Shown one piece after another: positions 19,162 to 28,265 of a stretch of DNA of 64,000 nucleotides. Position 1 is the first letter of the stretch; every line of letters starts with the position of its first letter. A model generated the notes under the pieces. It was not told where the DNA came from. It did not search any database and was given only the letters and a program-made list of their open reading frames with translations. The position numbers were made by a program, and so were the translations under genes. Source of the stretch: Devosia sp. RR2S18 (GTDB lineage Bacteria; Pseudomonadota; Alphaproteobacteria; Rhizobiales; Devosiaceae); the NCBI RefSeq assembly GCF_030177755.1, contig NZ_CP126539.1, positions 1,636,001 through 1,700,000 of the forward strand, in the 5' to 3' direction.

Positions 19162-20415
19162 CTAGTGAGCAACCTCTTGGGTCATGTCAGCTTTCGCAAA
19201 TTCCTGTCCAACGCCGAACAGCTTGCCCTGTTCGGCAACGAGAATGCAGATGAGCGTCAACACGCCCATGAAGAAATAGCCCATGGCGGTGGGTATCGTC
19301 GTGCCGTCGAACATCTGCCCGATATAGCTCCCGATAACCGCGCCGCCCACAGTCTGGATGAAGCCGAAGACGGATGCGGCCGTTCCCGCCACAGCACCGA
19401 GCGGCTCCATGGACAGCGAGTTCATGTTCGAGGCCGCCCAGCCGAAGCTGAACATGATGATGCAAAGCAGGCCGAAGAAGAGGGGAAACGGTAAGTAGCC
19501 GGCGCTGGCGAAGGCGAGCCAGACGGCCGATCCGATGGAGAAGACCAGCACTGCCCCGTGGGAAATCCGGCGCATTCCGAGGCGACGCACTATGCGTGAA
19601 TTGGTGAAGGACGACACGGCCATCAGAGCCGCTACACCGGCAAAGGCGGCTGGAAACCAGACGCCCAAACCGTAGATGTCGACATAGATCTGCTGGGAAG
19701 AACTGATGAACCCGAACAGCGCGCCAAACAGGAACATGCCAGCAAGACCGTAGGAAATCGCCACCCGATGGGTAAAGACGATTCGGAATCCGTCGATCAC
19801 GCCAGCGATCGTGAGGGGCCGCCTGGCGTCGAGGGGCAGCGTCTCGGGCAGTCGGAAGAAGGTCCACAGCCAAAAGACTGTGGCAAGGCCGCCCATGAAC
19901 AGAAAGATCATTTCCCATGGGCCGGTCAGTAGCAGAATCTGCCCGATGCCGGGCGCGATGATCGGGATAGCCATGAAGACCATAAAGGTCAGAGACATGA
20001 CCTCTGCCATCTCCCGACCGGAATAGCGGTCGCGCACCACAGAGGTTGCAATCACGCGCACGCTGGCAGCACCCATTCCCTGAATGAAGCGCATCACCAG
20101 GAGCGTCGTGAATGTGGGAGCAAACACGGCGGCTACCGCGGCTACGACATAGATGCCCATGCCCGCCAGCAACGGCGCTCGCCGGCCGAAGCGATCTGTG
20201 AGCGGCCCAAAAGCAAGCTGCGCCACGCCCATGCCGATCATGTAGGCCGAAACAACGAACTGCCGCTCATTCTCGTCGGAGACGCCAAGTGCTTCGCCCA
20301 TGTAAGGCAGAGCCGGCAACATGACATCGATCGCCAGCGCATTGAGCGCCATCAGGGCAGCAATAAGTGCAATGAATTCTGGGCGGGAGAGAACCCGCGT
20401 AAAGTGGTCGGCCAT
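19162..20415 (-). CDS. Bcr/CflA family MFS drug efflux transporter
   Basis: 417 aa with 12 predicted helices. The first helix LIAALMALNALAIDVMLPAL, the loop motif FGPLTDRFGRRAPLL and the helix-5 signature APGIGQILLLTGPWEMIFLF are those of Bcr/CflA exporters (bicyclomycin, chloramphenicol, sulfonamides, or cysteine/nucleosides). The start at MADHFTRVLSRPEF agrees with family length. It is followed upstream by another MFS gene on the same strand, 128 bp away. Substrate is unknown. Confidence 0.85.
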   Translation of the reverse strand: MADHFTRVLSRPEFIALIAALMALNALAIDVMLPALPYMGEALGVSDENERQFVVSAYMIGMGVAQLAFGPLTDRFGRRAPLLAGMGIYVVAAVAAVFAPTFTTLLVMRFIQGMGAASVRVIATSVVRDRYSGREMAEVMSLTFMVFMAIPIIAPGIGQILLLTGPWEMIFLFMGGLATVFWLWTFFRLPETLPLDARRPLTIAGVIDGFRIVFTHRVAISYGLAGMFLFGALFGFISSSQQIYVDIYGLGVWFPAAFAGVAALMAVSSFTNSRIVRRLGMRRISHGAVLVFSIGSAVWLAFASAGYLPFPLFFGLLCIIMFSFGWAASNMNSLSMEPLGAVAGTAASVFGFIQTVGGAVIGSYIGQMFDGTTIPTAMGYFFMGVLTLICILVAEQGKLFGVGQEFAKADMTQEVAH

Positions 20416-20543
20416 GAAAAGATCTCAGAAAAAGCGCGCCGCAGGAGGGGCGGCTGGGAGAGCAAGGACAAACCTTGGACCCGGAGCCGGACCTTGGCAA
20501 GGGTAACATCGGCAGAAAACGATGGGTTCCTGCCGATGGACTA

Positions 20544-21770
20544 TTAAGCAGGCTTCAGTACGAAATTTGGCGCCGAACGCTCGTTGATGGGTAGATGCAC
20601 CGCCGCAGACCCTAGGCCCAGGAGTATCCCGAGATACCACACCAGATCGTAGGCCCCGGTCGCATCATAGACATAACCGCCCAGCCAAACCCCGAAGAAG
20701 GAGCCAACTTGGTGGCTGAAGAAGGCGATGCCGTAAAGCATGCCCATGTAGCGCGGTCCGAAAAAGAGTGTCACAAGCCCGGCAGTCAAAGGAACAGTGG
20801 AGAGCCAGAGCAAGCCCATCGCGGCAGCAAAGACATAGGCGGTGACTTCGCTGACAGGCAGCAGAAGGAAGCCGCCGATCGCGCAAGCACGCAGGAAGTA
20901 GATGGTCGCAAGCAGCATCTGCTTTGGAAGGCGACTGCCGAGATAGCCCGAGAGGAGCGAGCCGGCGATGTTGAACAGGCCGATCACAGCTATGGTCCAG
21001 CTACCGACCTCGGGGCTGAGCCCACATTGCACGAGATAGGCCGGCATGTGGACGTTGATAAACGCCAGATGGAAGCCGCAAACGAAAAAGCCAACGACCA
21101 GCAGCCGATAGGAGCCGTGCCCCCAGGCCATAGACAGAGCGCGCATAAACGGTAGGTCGGCTTGGCCTGGCGTGCTCTCGGCGCGGCCGCGCAACGCGGC
21201 AGCGAGCGGCACGATCAGCAGCAGGATGCAGGCGATGCAGACCAGCGCCATGTGCCAGCCGAATGCGGCGATGAAACCCTGGCCGATCGGGGCGAAGACG
21301 AACTGTCCGGCAGAGGAGGCAGCCGTGGCGACGCCGAAGACGAAGCTACGCTTTTCGGGAGGAACCACCCGCCCGAACGCCGCCATGACGACGCCGAACG
21401 ACGCAACGGCGATGCCGACACCGGTGACCACACCGGCTGAAAGGGTCATCAGCCCCGGGGTAGGCGAGAACGCCATCCAGAGCACCCCAACGGCGTAGAT
21501 CAGCCCGCCGAACGCCAGGACTCGCGCGCTGCCATAGCGGTCGGCCAAGCCGCCAGCGAAGGGTTGGGTGATGCCCCAGACTAGGTTTTGGATAGCCATG
21601 GCCATGCCCCACTGCTCGCGGGAGAGACCCAGATCTGCAGTGACTGGCAGGGTGAACAAGCCAAATGCGCCGCGCGTCCCAAAGCCGATCGCCGCAATGA
21701 TGCAGCCGGCGATGATGACCAGTGGCAACGGAACCGGGGGGCGACGCAGGGCAGTTGTCATGATGCGCAT
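20544..21770 (-). CDS. MFS transporter, oxalate/monocarboxylate-like
   Basis: 408 aa, 12 helices. GFGTRGAFGLFTLPVTADLGLS near the start, ITQPFAGGLADRYGSARVL (loop 2-3) and the C-terminal HQVGSFFGVWLGGYVYDATG place it in the OFA/MCT-like branch of the MFS, often carrying carboxylates. Two ATGs (21770 and 21761) are 9 bp apart and neither has a clear ribosome site. Its relation to the Bcr/CflA gene downstream is positional only. Substrate is unknown. Confidence 0.8.
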   Translation of the reverse strand: MRIMTTALRRPPVPLPLVIIAGCIIAAIGFGTRGAFGLFTLPVTADLGLSREQWGMAMAIQNLVWGITQPFAGGLADRYGSARVLAFGGLIYAVGVLWMAFSPTPGLMTLSAGVVTGVGIAVASFGVVMAAFGRVVPPEKRSFVFGVATAASSAGQFVFAPIGQGFIAAFGWHMALVCIACILLLIVPLAAALRGRAESTPGQADLPFMRALSMAWGHGSYRLLVVGFFVCGFHLAFINVHMPAYLVQCGLSPEVGSWTIAVIGLFNIAGSLLSGYLGSRLPKQMLLATIYFLRACAIGGFLLLPVSEVTAYVFAAAMGLLWLSTVPLTAGLVTLFFGPRYMGMLYGIAFFSHQVGSFFGVWLGGYVYDATGAYDLVWYLGILLGLGSAAVHLPINERSAPNFVLKPA

Positions 21771-21912
21771 CCAGCAAGCTTGGACGATTTATTTACGCCC
21801 GTGCTCCCAATCCTCAAAGCAATATTGCGGAATGGAGCCGATCAATGCTGATGATGGGTTGACGCAAGCGTCAGTTGCACCCAAACAGCGCGGCGCAACA
21901 GGAGCCTGATCG

Positions 21913-22200
21913 TTGATCCGCCACATCGTCTTTTTCACCGCCAAGGAGCCGCAGAATCTTGATGCCATATGCAATGGCCTCTCGCTTCTGGGTACCATTC
22001 CGCATTCAGAACATTTCGAAGTGCGGCGGAACAGCAAGGTGGACCAGATCTCCAATGAGGTGGACGTTGTGGTATATGCCGAGTTCGCCGATGCGGAGGC
22101 TCTTGCGGCCTACAAGGCGCATCCCATCTACGCTGAAGCGACCCGCCAGGTCAGGCCCCTGCGGGAGTTGCGGCTTTCCGCAGACTTCGAGGCAAAATAA
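21913..22200 (+). CDS. Dabb (stress-responsive A/B barrel) family protein
   Basis: 95 aa. IRHIVFFTAKEPQNLDAI followed by VDVVVYAEFADAEALAAYKA and HPIYAEATRQVRPL is a complete dimeric alpha/beta barrel (Dabb) domain. Homologues include plant stress proteins and olivetolic acid cyclase, but bacterial members are mostly uncharacterised. The start codon appears to be TTG, since IRHIVFF is the conserved N-terminus and AGGAG sits 8 bp before it; no ATG exists in range. The gene is divergent from the MFS gene. Confidence 0.8.
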   Translation: MIRHIVFFTAKEPQNLDAICNGLSLLGTIPHSEHFEVRRNSKVDQISNEVDVVVYAEFADAEALAAYKAHPIYAEATRQVRPLRELRLSADFEAK

Positions 22201-22225
22201 AACGCCGGACCTTGGGTCCGGCGTT
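22201..22225 (-). terminator. Intrinsic terminator serving grxD
   Basis: 10-bp stem AACGCCGGAC / GTCCGGCGTT, loop CTTGG. On the minus strand it is followed by TTTATTTTG, so it ends the pur-bolA-grxD series; on the plus strand it directly follows the Dabb stop codon. Confidence 0.85.
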
Positions 22226-22244
22226 GCTAAGCTCTTGAAAGTGC

Positions 22245-22580
22245 CTAGGCGCTCTGCTTGACCGGAATGCCGGCCTGTTCAAAGTGCGTCTGCAGCTCGC
22301 CGGCTTGGAACATCTCGCGCACGATATCGGCGCCACCGACGAACTCGCCTTTAACGTAGAGCTGCGGAATCGTTGGCCAGTTGGTGTAGGCCTTGACACC
22401 ATCACGCAGTTCCTGGCTTTCCAGCACATTAGCGCTGCCATAGTCGACGCCAAGATAGTTCAGGATTTGGACGACCTGGCCGGAGAAACCACACTGAGGG
22501 AAGTCAGGCGAGCCCTTCATGAAGAGGAACACGTCGTTGGTCTTCACCTTGTCGTCGATGAAAGCATTGATGTCGGTCAT
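22245..22580 (-). CDS. grxD: Monothiol glutaredoxin, Grx4 type
   Basis: 111 aa. The active site is CGFS (in FPQCGFSGQVVQIL), the mark of monothiol glutaredoxins that bind a [2Fe-2S] cluster with glutathione and hand it to apo-proteins, often as a heterodimer with BolA. The conserved NWPTIPQLYVKGEFVGGADI supplies glutathione contacts. bolA lies upstream on the same strand, separated by two unrelated genes. A strong terminator follows. The ATG start fits family N-termini (DINAFIDDKVKTNDVFLF). Confidence 0.93.
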   Translation of the reverse strand: MTDINAFIDDKVKTNDVFLFMKGSPDFPQCGFSGQVVQILNYLGVDYGSANVLESQELRDGVKAYTNWPTIPQLYVKGEFVGGADIVREMFQAGELQTHFEQAGIPVKQSA

Positions 22581-22666
22581 GGGCGGAGCCTTTCGCTAGC
22601 CGGGGTCAAGTGCCGGGGTGTTCTGCCTTAGATAGGATAGGGTCGCGGCGCTGTCGAGAGCGACAC

Positions 22667-23305
22667 CTAAACGTTGATCGCAAGCCGTTCGGCGATCCAC
22701 GGGTGCCTCGTCAAATCAACATGGGTGTCGAACAGCACTGCTTCCCAGCCCCGTGCCTTGGCTGCATCTACGACCTTGGGCGTGTCATCGAAAAACAATG
22801 GGGAAGCTTCCTGGCGCCCAATTTTGTGCTCTATAAACTCGAAGAACTTGGGCTCCGGCTTTCGCGCGCCAATTCGGGCGGAATAGAACATGTCGTGGAA
22901 CAGGTCACCGAGCTTCAGGACAGACCAGAGCCAGTGGGCTCGCAGGTGCTCCTGGTTCGTCGCGATGTAGAGCCGGATGTCGTCCTGCTTGCGCAGCTTA
23001 CGGACAATATCAAGTACTGGCTGATTCAGGTTGGAGTCCTTCTCAATCCAGTAACGAGCAAAGTCCATTGGACTGCCCTTATAGCCGAGCGCCGGCAATC
23101 GCTTCTCGATCGCCTCGATGAAAGACATTTTCCCGATGATTACTTGCTTGACGAAGATGTCAAACGTGAATGCCTGGCGCAGTTCGTCAGGATGGACGCC
23201 CAGATCAGTGAACAAGTCCTTGTCCCAGGCGACCACACGAGCGGGATTGGAGTGATAGCCGTTGATCAGCACCCCATCGATATCGAAGATAACCGCGCGG
23301 CTCAC
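22667..23305 (-). CDS. HAD-superfamily hydrolase (subfamily IA-like)
   Basis: 212 aa phosphatase-type HAD protein. Motif I is FDIDGVL (the two aspartates near residue 8-10), motif II ATNQEH, motif III lysine in ARKPEPKFFEF, motif IV FFDDTPKVVDAAKARG. A helical cap lies between motifs I and II. Substrate is unknown. Its ATG overlaps the stop of the 107-aa gene upstream (ATGA), and grxD follows 86 bp later. It interrupts the usual bolA-grxD pairing; a role in redox metabolism would be inference from position only. Confidence 0.82.
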   Translation of the reverse strand: MSRAVIFDIDGVLINGYHSNPARVVAWDKDLFTDLGVHPDELRQAFTFDIFVKQVIIGKMSFIEAIEKRLPALGYKGSPMDFARYWIEKDSNLNQPVLDIVRKLRKQDDIRLYIATNQEHLRAHWLWSVLKLGDLFHDMFYSARIGARKPEPKFFEFIEHKIGRQEASPLFFDDTPKVVDAAKARGWEAVLFDTHVDLTRHPWIAERLAINV

Positions 23306-23625
23306 CGCTGGGGCGCTGCCATTGTGCCGAGACCAGCCAACACTTGTGCCGGTATCTTCAGTTCCTGGATGACGTCGCCGTGTCGCTTAAAGCCCAGCAG
23401 TTCTCGCTGGACGAAGTAAGCCCACACCACTTGCTGCGCGTGATGAAGGCGGCTCACGTGATCGGATCCGTCGGAATTGAGGTCTGCAATAGCTTTCACC
23501 ACCCGCTGCTCGGCAGCGCCAAGGGAGCTGGCGCGCTCGGCAGCAATCTCGTGCTCCAGCGCCGTCGTGCCCGCCTGCGGGCGAACCATGCGGATAAGAT
23601 CAAGCGAGTCGCGGAGACTGTTCAC
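23302..23625 (-). CDS. Conserved hypothetical protein (possibly DUF6665)
   Basis: 107 aa, mostly helical. The pattern ALEHEIAAERASSLGAAEQR, then VVWAYFVQRELLGFKRHGDV and IQELKIPAQVLAGLG resembles a small alphaproteobacterial family that I believe is DUF6665, though I am not certain of the number. No catalytic motif, signal peptide or membrane helix is visible. It sits 3 bp after bolA and overlaps the HAD gene by 4 bp, so it is translated as part of this set. Function is unknown. Confidence 0.65.
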   Translation of the reverse strand: MNSLRDSLDLIRMVRPQAGTTALEHEIAAERASSLGAAEQRVVKAIADLNSDGSDHVSRLHHAQQVVWAYFVQRELLGFKRHGDVIQELKIPAQVLAGLGTMAAPQR

Positions 23626-23628
23626 TGC

Positions 23629-23862
23629 CTACTCCGGAACACCGGTTTGTAGCGCCAGCGCATGCAGGGCTCCCCCCATGTCACCCTGCAGGGCAGCGTA
23701 GACGATTTGGTGCTGCTGCACGCGAGATTTGCCGCGGAACTGCTCCGAAACGACGTTGGCGGCGTAGTGATCACCATCGCCGGCGAGATCGCGGATTTCG
23801 ATCTGTGCATCGGGCAGCGCCGCCTTGATCCGGCGTTCGATCTCGTTGGCATCCATCGGCAT
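23629..23862 (-). CDS. bolA: BolA family protein
   Basis: 77 aa. The class II KH-like BolA fold is recognised by IERRIKAALPDAQIEIRDL, GDGDHYAANVVSEQFRGKSR and QHQIVYAALQGDMGG. The FRGKSRVxQHQ run includes the conserved cluster-ligand histidine. BolA proteins pair with monothiol glutaredoxins in Fe-S trafficking and iron sensing. The start was placed at MPMDANEIE because AGGAGT is 7 bp upstream; a second ATG is 6 bp further in. It precedes the 107-aa gene by 3 bp and is 77 bp after the periplasmic protein gene. Confidence 0.9.
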   Translation of the reverse strand: MPMDANEIERRIKAALPDAQIEIRDLAGDGDHYAANVVSEQFRGKSRVQQHQIVYAALQGDMGGALHALALQTGVPE

Positions 23863-23938
23863 GGTTAGACTCCTCTTATACCCATCGTCGACTTGGCCGA
23901 CTCTACGAAGATAGGACGGGCTAAGCCTGCCTTCAACG

Positions 23939-24535
23939 TCATTGCGCCGGAGCACTCTCTTCGGTCGTCTCTTCCAGGCCGACGCAGCAGTCTGCGTCCG
24001 CACGCGTCGAGAAGTTGGCGATGATGAAATCAACCACAGGGCGTGCTTGCTCGGCAACTTCCGTGGCAAAGAGACAGTCGAGGCTGTAGCCGCGACCGTT
24101 GTCCACCGTCTCGGTATGAAACACGGTCAGCGGAACACCCATCGGGGAGTCAGAGCTCGTACCCTCATATAGGAGGGCGGTGGCACTCTGGTACGGCACA
24201 GTTGCACTGTTGGCCAAGGTGAAGCCGGGCAAGCTCTCGGCCCAGCCAGCTGCAATATCCTCTTCTTTCAAGGACGCGAGGGCCGTCTCTGCGGACCAGG
24301 CTGCATCGTCCACTGGAACGATCGTCAACTCGCATTGCAGGGGGGCATCGGGATGATTGATGATCAGCGGTTCTCCAGCGCCACCGCTTGCCACCATGGT
24401 CTCGGGATAGATCATGGTGAACGGCTGATCCTCGAGAATGGATCGTGTGACGTTGATACCCTGCGCCAGAGAGGCGGCCGGCAGAAGAGCCAGGGTGAGA
24501 GCCACGAGGCCGCCGATCACCGGTCGAAAGTTCAT
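23939..24535 (-). CDS. Periplasmic protein of unknown function
   Basis: 198 aa with a clear signal peptide (MNFRPVIGGLVALTLALLPA, cleavage likely after SLA). The mature part has beta-rich segments (QPFTMIYPETMVASGGAGEP; AATLLYEGTSSDSP-like run) and ends with a vicinal cysteine pair (ADADCCVGLEE) and an acidic tail. I do not recognise a family. It lies 77 bp downstream of purL and upstream of bolA. The cysteine pair could form a disulphide or bind metal; this is a guess. Confidence 0.65.
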   Translation of the reverse strand: MNFRPVIGGLVALTLALLPAASLAQGINVTRSILEDQPFTMIYPETMVASGGAGEPLIINHPDAPLQCELTIVPVDDAAWSAETALASLKEEDIAAGWAESLPGFTLANSATVPYQSATALLYEGTSSDSPMGVPLTVFHTETVDNGRGYSLDCLFATEVAEQARPVVDFIIANFSTRADADCCVGLEETTEESAPAQ

Positions 24536-24612
24536 TGTAGTCTCCGCTATGCTTAGGCGCCCCGGATTGCAGAACGCGCTAAACAGCGGCGAACATATGG
24601 CAAAGTCGCCAA

Positions 24613-26847
24613 TCAGGCGACCGCACCGTCCATGAAGTTGGGGAACCATGCTTCGTGCACTTTACGCAGTTCGGCAACTGAAAGCGGACGCGCTTTGCCC
24701 AAGACGAGGTCAGTGCCACCGGTCGTGCCGATCCAGGGCGCATGAATGCCAAGTCCCTTGGCTTCCTCCCAGAGAGTGGCAATCTCCTCACCCTGCGGGT
24801 CGAGGTGGACGGTCACGACATAGCGTCCCTGATCCTCCGAGAAATACTGGAGAGTGAGGTCGGTGTCCTCAAGATCGACTATTTCCGCGCCTATGCCAGA
24901 GGCAACCGCCATTTCGGCAAGGCCAACTGCCAGACCTCCGTCCGAAAGGTCATGGACCGCTGTGGCAACGCCAGAGCGGATCAGCTTTCTCACCCAGTCT
25001 CCGGTCCGCTTCTCGTGCTGCAAGTCGACGGGGGGCGGCAGGCCTTCTTTGCGGCCAAAGAGATCACGCAGATAGATGGATTGGCCGAGATGGTGTCCCC
25101 GATCTGCCGGCGCACCGACCAGCAGGATCATCTGGTCTGCGCCTGCGAAGCCGATGCGTGCCATCTTGCTCCAGTCGGGAAGCAAGCCAACACCACCAAT
25201 AGTGGGCGTGGGGAGAATGCCTCGGCCGTTGGTCTCGTTGTAGAGCGAAACATTGCCCGACACGATTGGGAACTCCAACACGCGACAGGCCTCGCCGATA
25301 CCTTTGATGGCATGGACCAGTTGACCCATGATTTCCGGGCGCTCAGGGTTACCAAAGTTGAGGTTGTCGGTGGCTGCGAGAGGCTCTGCACCAGTCGCGG
25401 TGAGATTGCGCCAGCATTCGACGACGGCCTGCTTGCCACCCTCGAACGGGTCGGCTTCGCAGTAGCGCGGCGTCACGTCCGAGGAGAAGGCGAGCGCCTT
25501 GGTTGGATGGCCTTCGACGCGGACAACACCGGCATCCCCGCCGGGACGCTGCAGGGAGTTGCCCTGGATCATGGTGTCGTACTGCTCGTACACCCAGCGC
25601 CGGGATGCAATTTGGTGGCTGCCCATGAGCTTTAGCAGAGCGTCGGCAACTTCCATTCGGGGGATGTCGTCCTTGGCAAGCGGCGCAGGCTTTATAGGTT
25701 CAACCCAGGGGCGGTCATATTCGGGGGCTTCGTCGCCGAGTTCCTTTATGGGCAAGTTGGCCACTTCCTTACCCTGCCACATGACGCGGAACCGCAAATC
25801 GTCGGTCGTCTTGCCTACTGTCGCGAAATCGAGCTCCCACTTTTCGAAGACAGCCCGGGCCTCAGCCTCCTTTTCGGGATGGAGGACCATAAGCATGCGC
25901 TCCTGGCTCTCGGACAGCATCATCTCGTAGGGGGTCATCTGCTCTTCGCGGACGGGTACTTTGTCGAGATCGAGTTCGACACCCAGGTCCCCCTTGGCGC
26001 CCATTTCGACGGCCGAGCAGGTGAGGCCTGCTGCGCCCATATCCTGAATGGCGATGACGGCGCCTGTGGCCATCAGCTCAAGGCAGGCCTCGAGGAGACG
26101 CTTTTCGGTGAACGGATCGCCGACCTGCACGGTGGGGCGCTTCTCCTCAATGTCGTCGCCGAACTCGGCCGAAGCCATGGTCGCCCCGCCGACTCCATCC
26201 CGTCCGGTCTTGGCGCCGAGATAGACCACCGGCAGGCCGACACCCTCGGCCTTGGAGTAGAAGATCTTATCGGTGTCGGCGAGGCCCGCCGCAAAGGCGT
26301 TGACCAGGATGTTGCCGTTGTAGCGTTCATCGAACTCGACTTCACCACCTACAGTGGGGACGCCAAAGGAATTGCCGTAACCGCCGACACCGGCAACCAC
26401 GCCTGAGACCAAGTGCTTAGTTTTTTCGTGTTCGGGGGCGCCAAACCGCAGCGCGTTCATTGCTGCGACAGGACGAGCGCCCATGGTGAAGACGTCGCGG
26501 AGAATGCCGCCGACTCCGGTTGCTGCGCCCTGATAAGGTTCGATGAAGCTCGGGTGATTGTGGGATTCCATTTTGAAGACGACAGCCTGGCCGTCTCCAA
26601 TGTCAACGACGCCAGCGTTTTCACCCGGACCCTGAATGACGCGCGGCCCAGTCGTCGGCAAGGTCTTGAGCCACTTCTTGGAGCTCTTATAGGAACAGTG
26701 CTCGTTCCACATGGCAGAGAAGATGCCGAGCTCGGTATAGTTGGGCTCGCGTCCGATCAGGCTGACGATCTTTTCGTATTCGTCCGGCTTCAACCCGTGA
26801 TCGGCAACCAGTTGCGGCGTAATGGCGATGTTATTGTCGAAGGTCAT
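24613..26847 (-). CDS. purL: Phosphoribosylformylglycinamidine synthase subunit PurL
   Basis: 744 aa, the small PurL type that works with separate PurQ (glutaminase) and PurS. It makes FGAM from FGAR, ATP and glutamine-derived ammonia in purine synthesis. Visible: [12 protein letters not shown] at the start, the ATP site around [16 protein letters not shown] and [18 protein letters not shown], and the second half beginning [16 protein letters not shown]. The start ATG overlaps the stop of the Pr6Pr gene by 4 bp. No end truncation is seen. Confidence 0.96.
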   Translation of the reverse strand: MTFDNNIAITPQLVADHGLKPDEYEKIVSLIGREPNYTELGIFSAMWNEHCSYKSSKKWLKTLPTTGPRVIQGPGENAGVVDIGDGQAVVFKMESHNHPSFIEPYQGAATGVGGILRDVFTMGARPVAAMNALRFGAPEHEKTKHLVSGVVAGVGGYGNSFGVPTVGGEVEFDERYNGNILVNAFAAGLADTDKIFYSKAEGVGLPVVYLGAKTGRDGVGGATMASAEFGDDIEEKRPTVQVGDPFTEKRLLEACLELMATGAVIAIQDMGAAGLTCSAVEMGAKGDLGVELDLDKVPVREEQMTPYEMMLSESQERMLMVLHPEKEAEARAVFEKWELDFATVGKTTDDLRFRVMWQGKEVANLPIKELGDEAPEYDRPWVEPIKPAPLAKDDIPRMEVADALLKLMGSHQIASRRWVYEQYDTMIQGNSLQRPGGDAGVVRVEGHPTKALAFSSDVTPRYCEADPFEGGKQAVVECWRNLTATGAEPLAATDNLNFGNPERPEIMGQLVHAIKGIGEACRVLEFPIVSGNVSLYNETNGRGILPTPTIGGVGLLPDWSKMARIGFAGADQMILLVGAPADRGHHLGQSIYLRDLFGRKEGLPPPVDLQHEKRTGDWVRKLIRSGVATAVHDLSDGGLAVGLAEMAVASGIGAEIVDLEDTDLTLQYFSEDQGRYVVTVHLDPQGEEIATLWEEAKGLGIHAPWIGTTGGTDLVLGKARPLSVAELRKVHEAWFPNFMDGAVA

Positions 26848-27479
26848 GAGACTGTCCGGGGCTTGCGGGCGAGTAGCTTGTCGAAGGCGATGGTGACGGC
26901 GCAGAGGACGGCTAGGCCAAGTGCAACGATGAGGCCGTTGAGGAGAACGGTGGCGTAGCCCAGGCGGCCGACTTCCAGAATGGGGTAGGGGTACTCGTTG
27001 AGAAAGGCGCCGCGCAGGAGTATGTAACCGAAATAAACTAGTGTCGGCAGCAGCATTGTGGGCAGATCACGCCAGTCGACGCGACCATGCGGAACGAAAC
27101 GCCACCACCACAGCCAATAGATCAGCGTCGTGGCGTAGTGCAGGAGTCGATCGGCGATGAGGTAGAGGCCTTCTGGCTGCCAGAGCCCCGACAGCAGGAG
27201 ATGATAGAAGATCGTCACCAGACCCATGACCGCCACCATCATGGCTCGGGTGACCGGGTGCCGGAACCATTCCAACCAGCGATGGGAAGTCAGCTCGGAT
27301 AGGTAGATCAGCACCAACGTTAGATTGCTGAGGATGGTGAAAAACGAGAAGAAGCTCAGCAGTGCGAAGGGGAGGCCGCGGCTATCTGCCGTGGCCGGCA
27401 CGGAGAGCATGAACTGAAGGACCAGCGCGGCAGCGCCGATCACGAGGCCGATGCCTGCGTTCAGCCGGCGTGGCTCCAT
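26844..27479 (-). CDS. Pr6Pr family membrane protein between purQ and purL
   Basis: 211 aa with six hydrophobic helices, e.g. [20 protein letters not shown] and [20 protein letters not shown], matching the Pr6Pr (FAR-17a/AIG1-like) family of six-helix integral membrane proteins. Eukaryotic relatives AIG1/ADTRP hydrolyse fatty-acid esters of hydroxy fatty acids; bacterial function is unknown. The conserved histidine in LLHYATT could be catalytic, as in those relatives. It begins with a TGATG overlap of the purQ stop and ends with an ATGA overlap of purL, so it is translated as part of the purine operon. Confidence 0.8.
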   Translation of the reverse strand: MEPRRLNAGIGLVIGAAALVLQFMLSVPATADSRGLPFALLSFFSFFTILSNLTLVLIYLSELTSHRWLEWFRHPVTRAMMVAVMGLVTIFYHLLLSGLWQPEGLYLIADRLLHYATTLIYWLWWWRFVPHGRVDWRDLPTMLLPTLVYFGYILLRGAFLNEYPYPILEVGRLGYATVLLNGLIVALGLAVLCAVTIAFDKLLARKPRTVS

Positions 27480-28147
27480 CAGGCGGCGTGATCCAGGAGA
27501 CTTGCGAACAGGGCTCTGCCGTCCTCGCCACCATGGGCGGCTTCGATCAGGTTCTCGGGGTGTGGCATGAGTCCAAGGACGTTCTTCTGCTCGTTGAAAA
27601 TGCCAGCGATGTCGTTGATCGAACCGTTGGGATTAGTGCCTTCGGCGTAGCGGAAGGCGATCTGGCCTTCACCTGACATACGATCCAGCGTCGCAGCGTC
27701 GGCAAAGTAGTTGCCGTCATGATGCGCAACAGGGCAGCGGAAGGTCTCGCCCGGCTTGTACCCACGGGTGAAGGGCGTCTCGGCGTTCACCACCTCGAGC
27801 TTGACCTCACGGCAGACAAAACGGAGGCTCTGATTGCGCATCAGCGCACCGGGGAGCAGTCCGGCTTCGATCAGGATCTGAAAGCCATTGCAGACACCAA
27901 GGACCTTGACGCCCTGTGCGGCGCGTTCACGCACTCTGTCCATGATGGGCGAGCGAGCGGCGATGGCGCCGCAGCGCAGGTAATCGCCGTAGGAGAAGCC
28001 GCCCGGGATCACGATGAGGTCGGTCTGGGGGAGGTCAGTTTCCTGGTGCCAGACTGTCGCGGGTGCTTCTCCAGAAATCTTGGTCAGCGCCCCGACCATG
28101 TCGCGGTCACGGTTGAGGCCGGGAAAGACGATGACGGCTGCCTTCAT
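27479..28147 (-). CDS. purQ: Phosphoribosylformylglycinamidine synthase subunit PurQ
   Basis: 222 aa class I glutamine amidotransferase that supplies ammonia to PurL. The nucleophile cysteine is in [11 protein letters not shown] (about residue 85), and the catalytic His/Glu are in MPHPENLIE near the C-terminus. [14 protein letters not shown] completes the oxyanion region. The ATG at [16 protein letters not shown] fits the family; a GGACCAGCC stretch is upstream. The stop codon overlaps the Pr6Pr start. Confidence 0.95.
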   Translation of the reverse strand: MKAAVIVFPGLNRDRDMVGALTKISGEAPATVWHQETDLPQTDLIVIPGGFSYGDYLRCGAIAARSPIMDRVRERAAQGVKVLGVCNGFQILIEAGLLPGALMRNQSLRFVCREVKLEVVNAETPFTRGYKPGETFRCPVAHHDGNYFADAATLDRMSGEGQIAFRYAEGTNPNGSINDIAGIFNEQKNVLGLMPHPENLIEAAHGGEDGRALFASLLDHAA

Positions 28148-28265
28148 CGGCTGGTCCTCGCTAATGTCAGGGGTTGCGCGAGGCCCTTGTGGTGGGTCTT
28201 GGGCGAAAAGGCAAGGGCTGGGAACGGCTATTCCCAACCCTGTGAGAAGGCGGTCTCGGGCGCGG

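Noticed and set aside
18904..19494. 196-codon plus-strand frame in the gene desert
   Set aside because: Its second half is antisense to the Bcr/CflA gene and its first half has no recognisable features.
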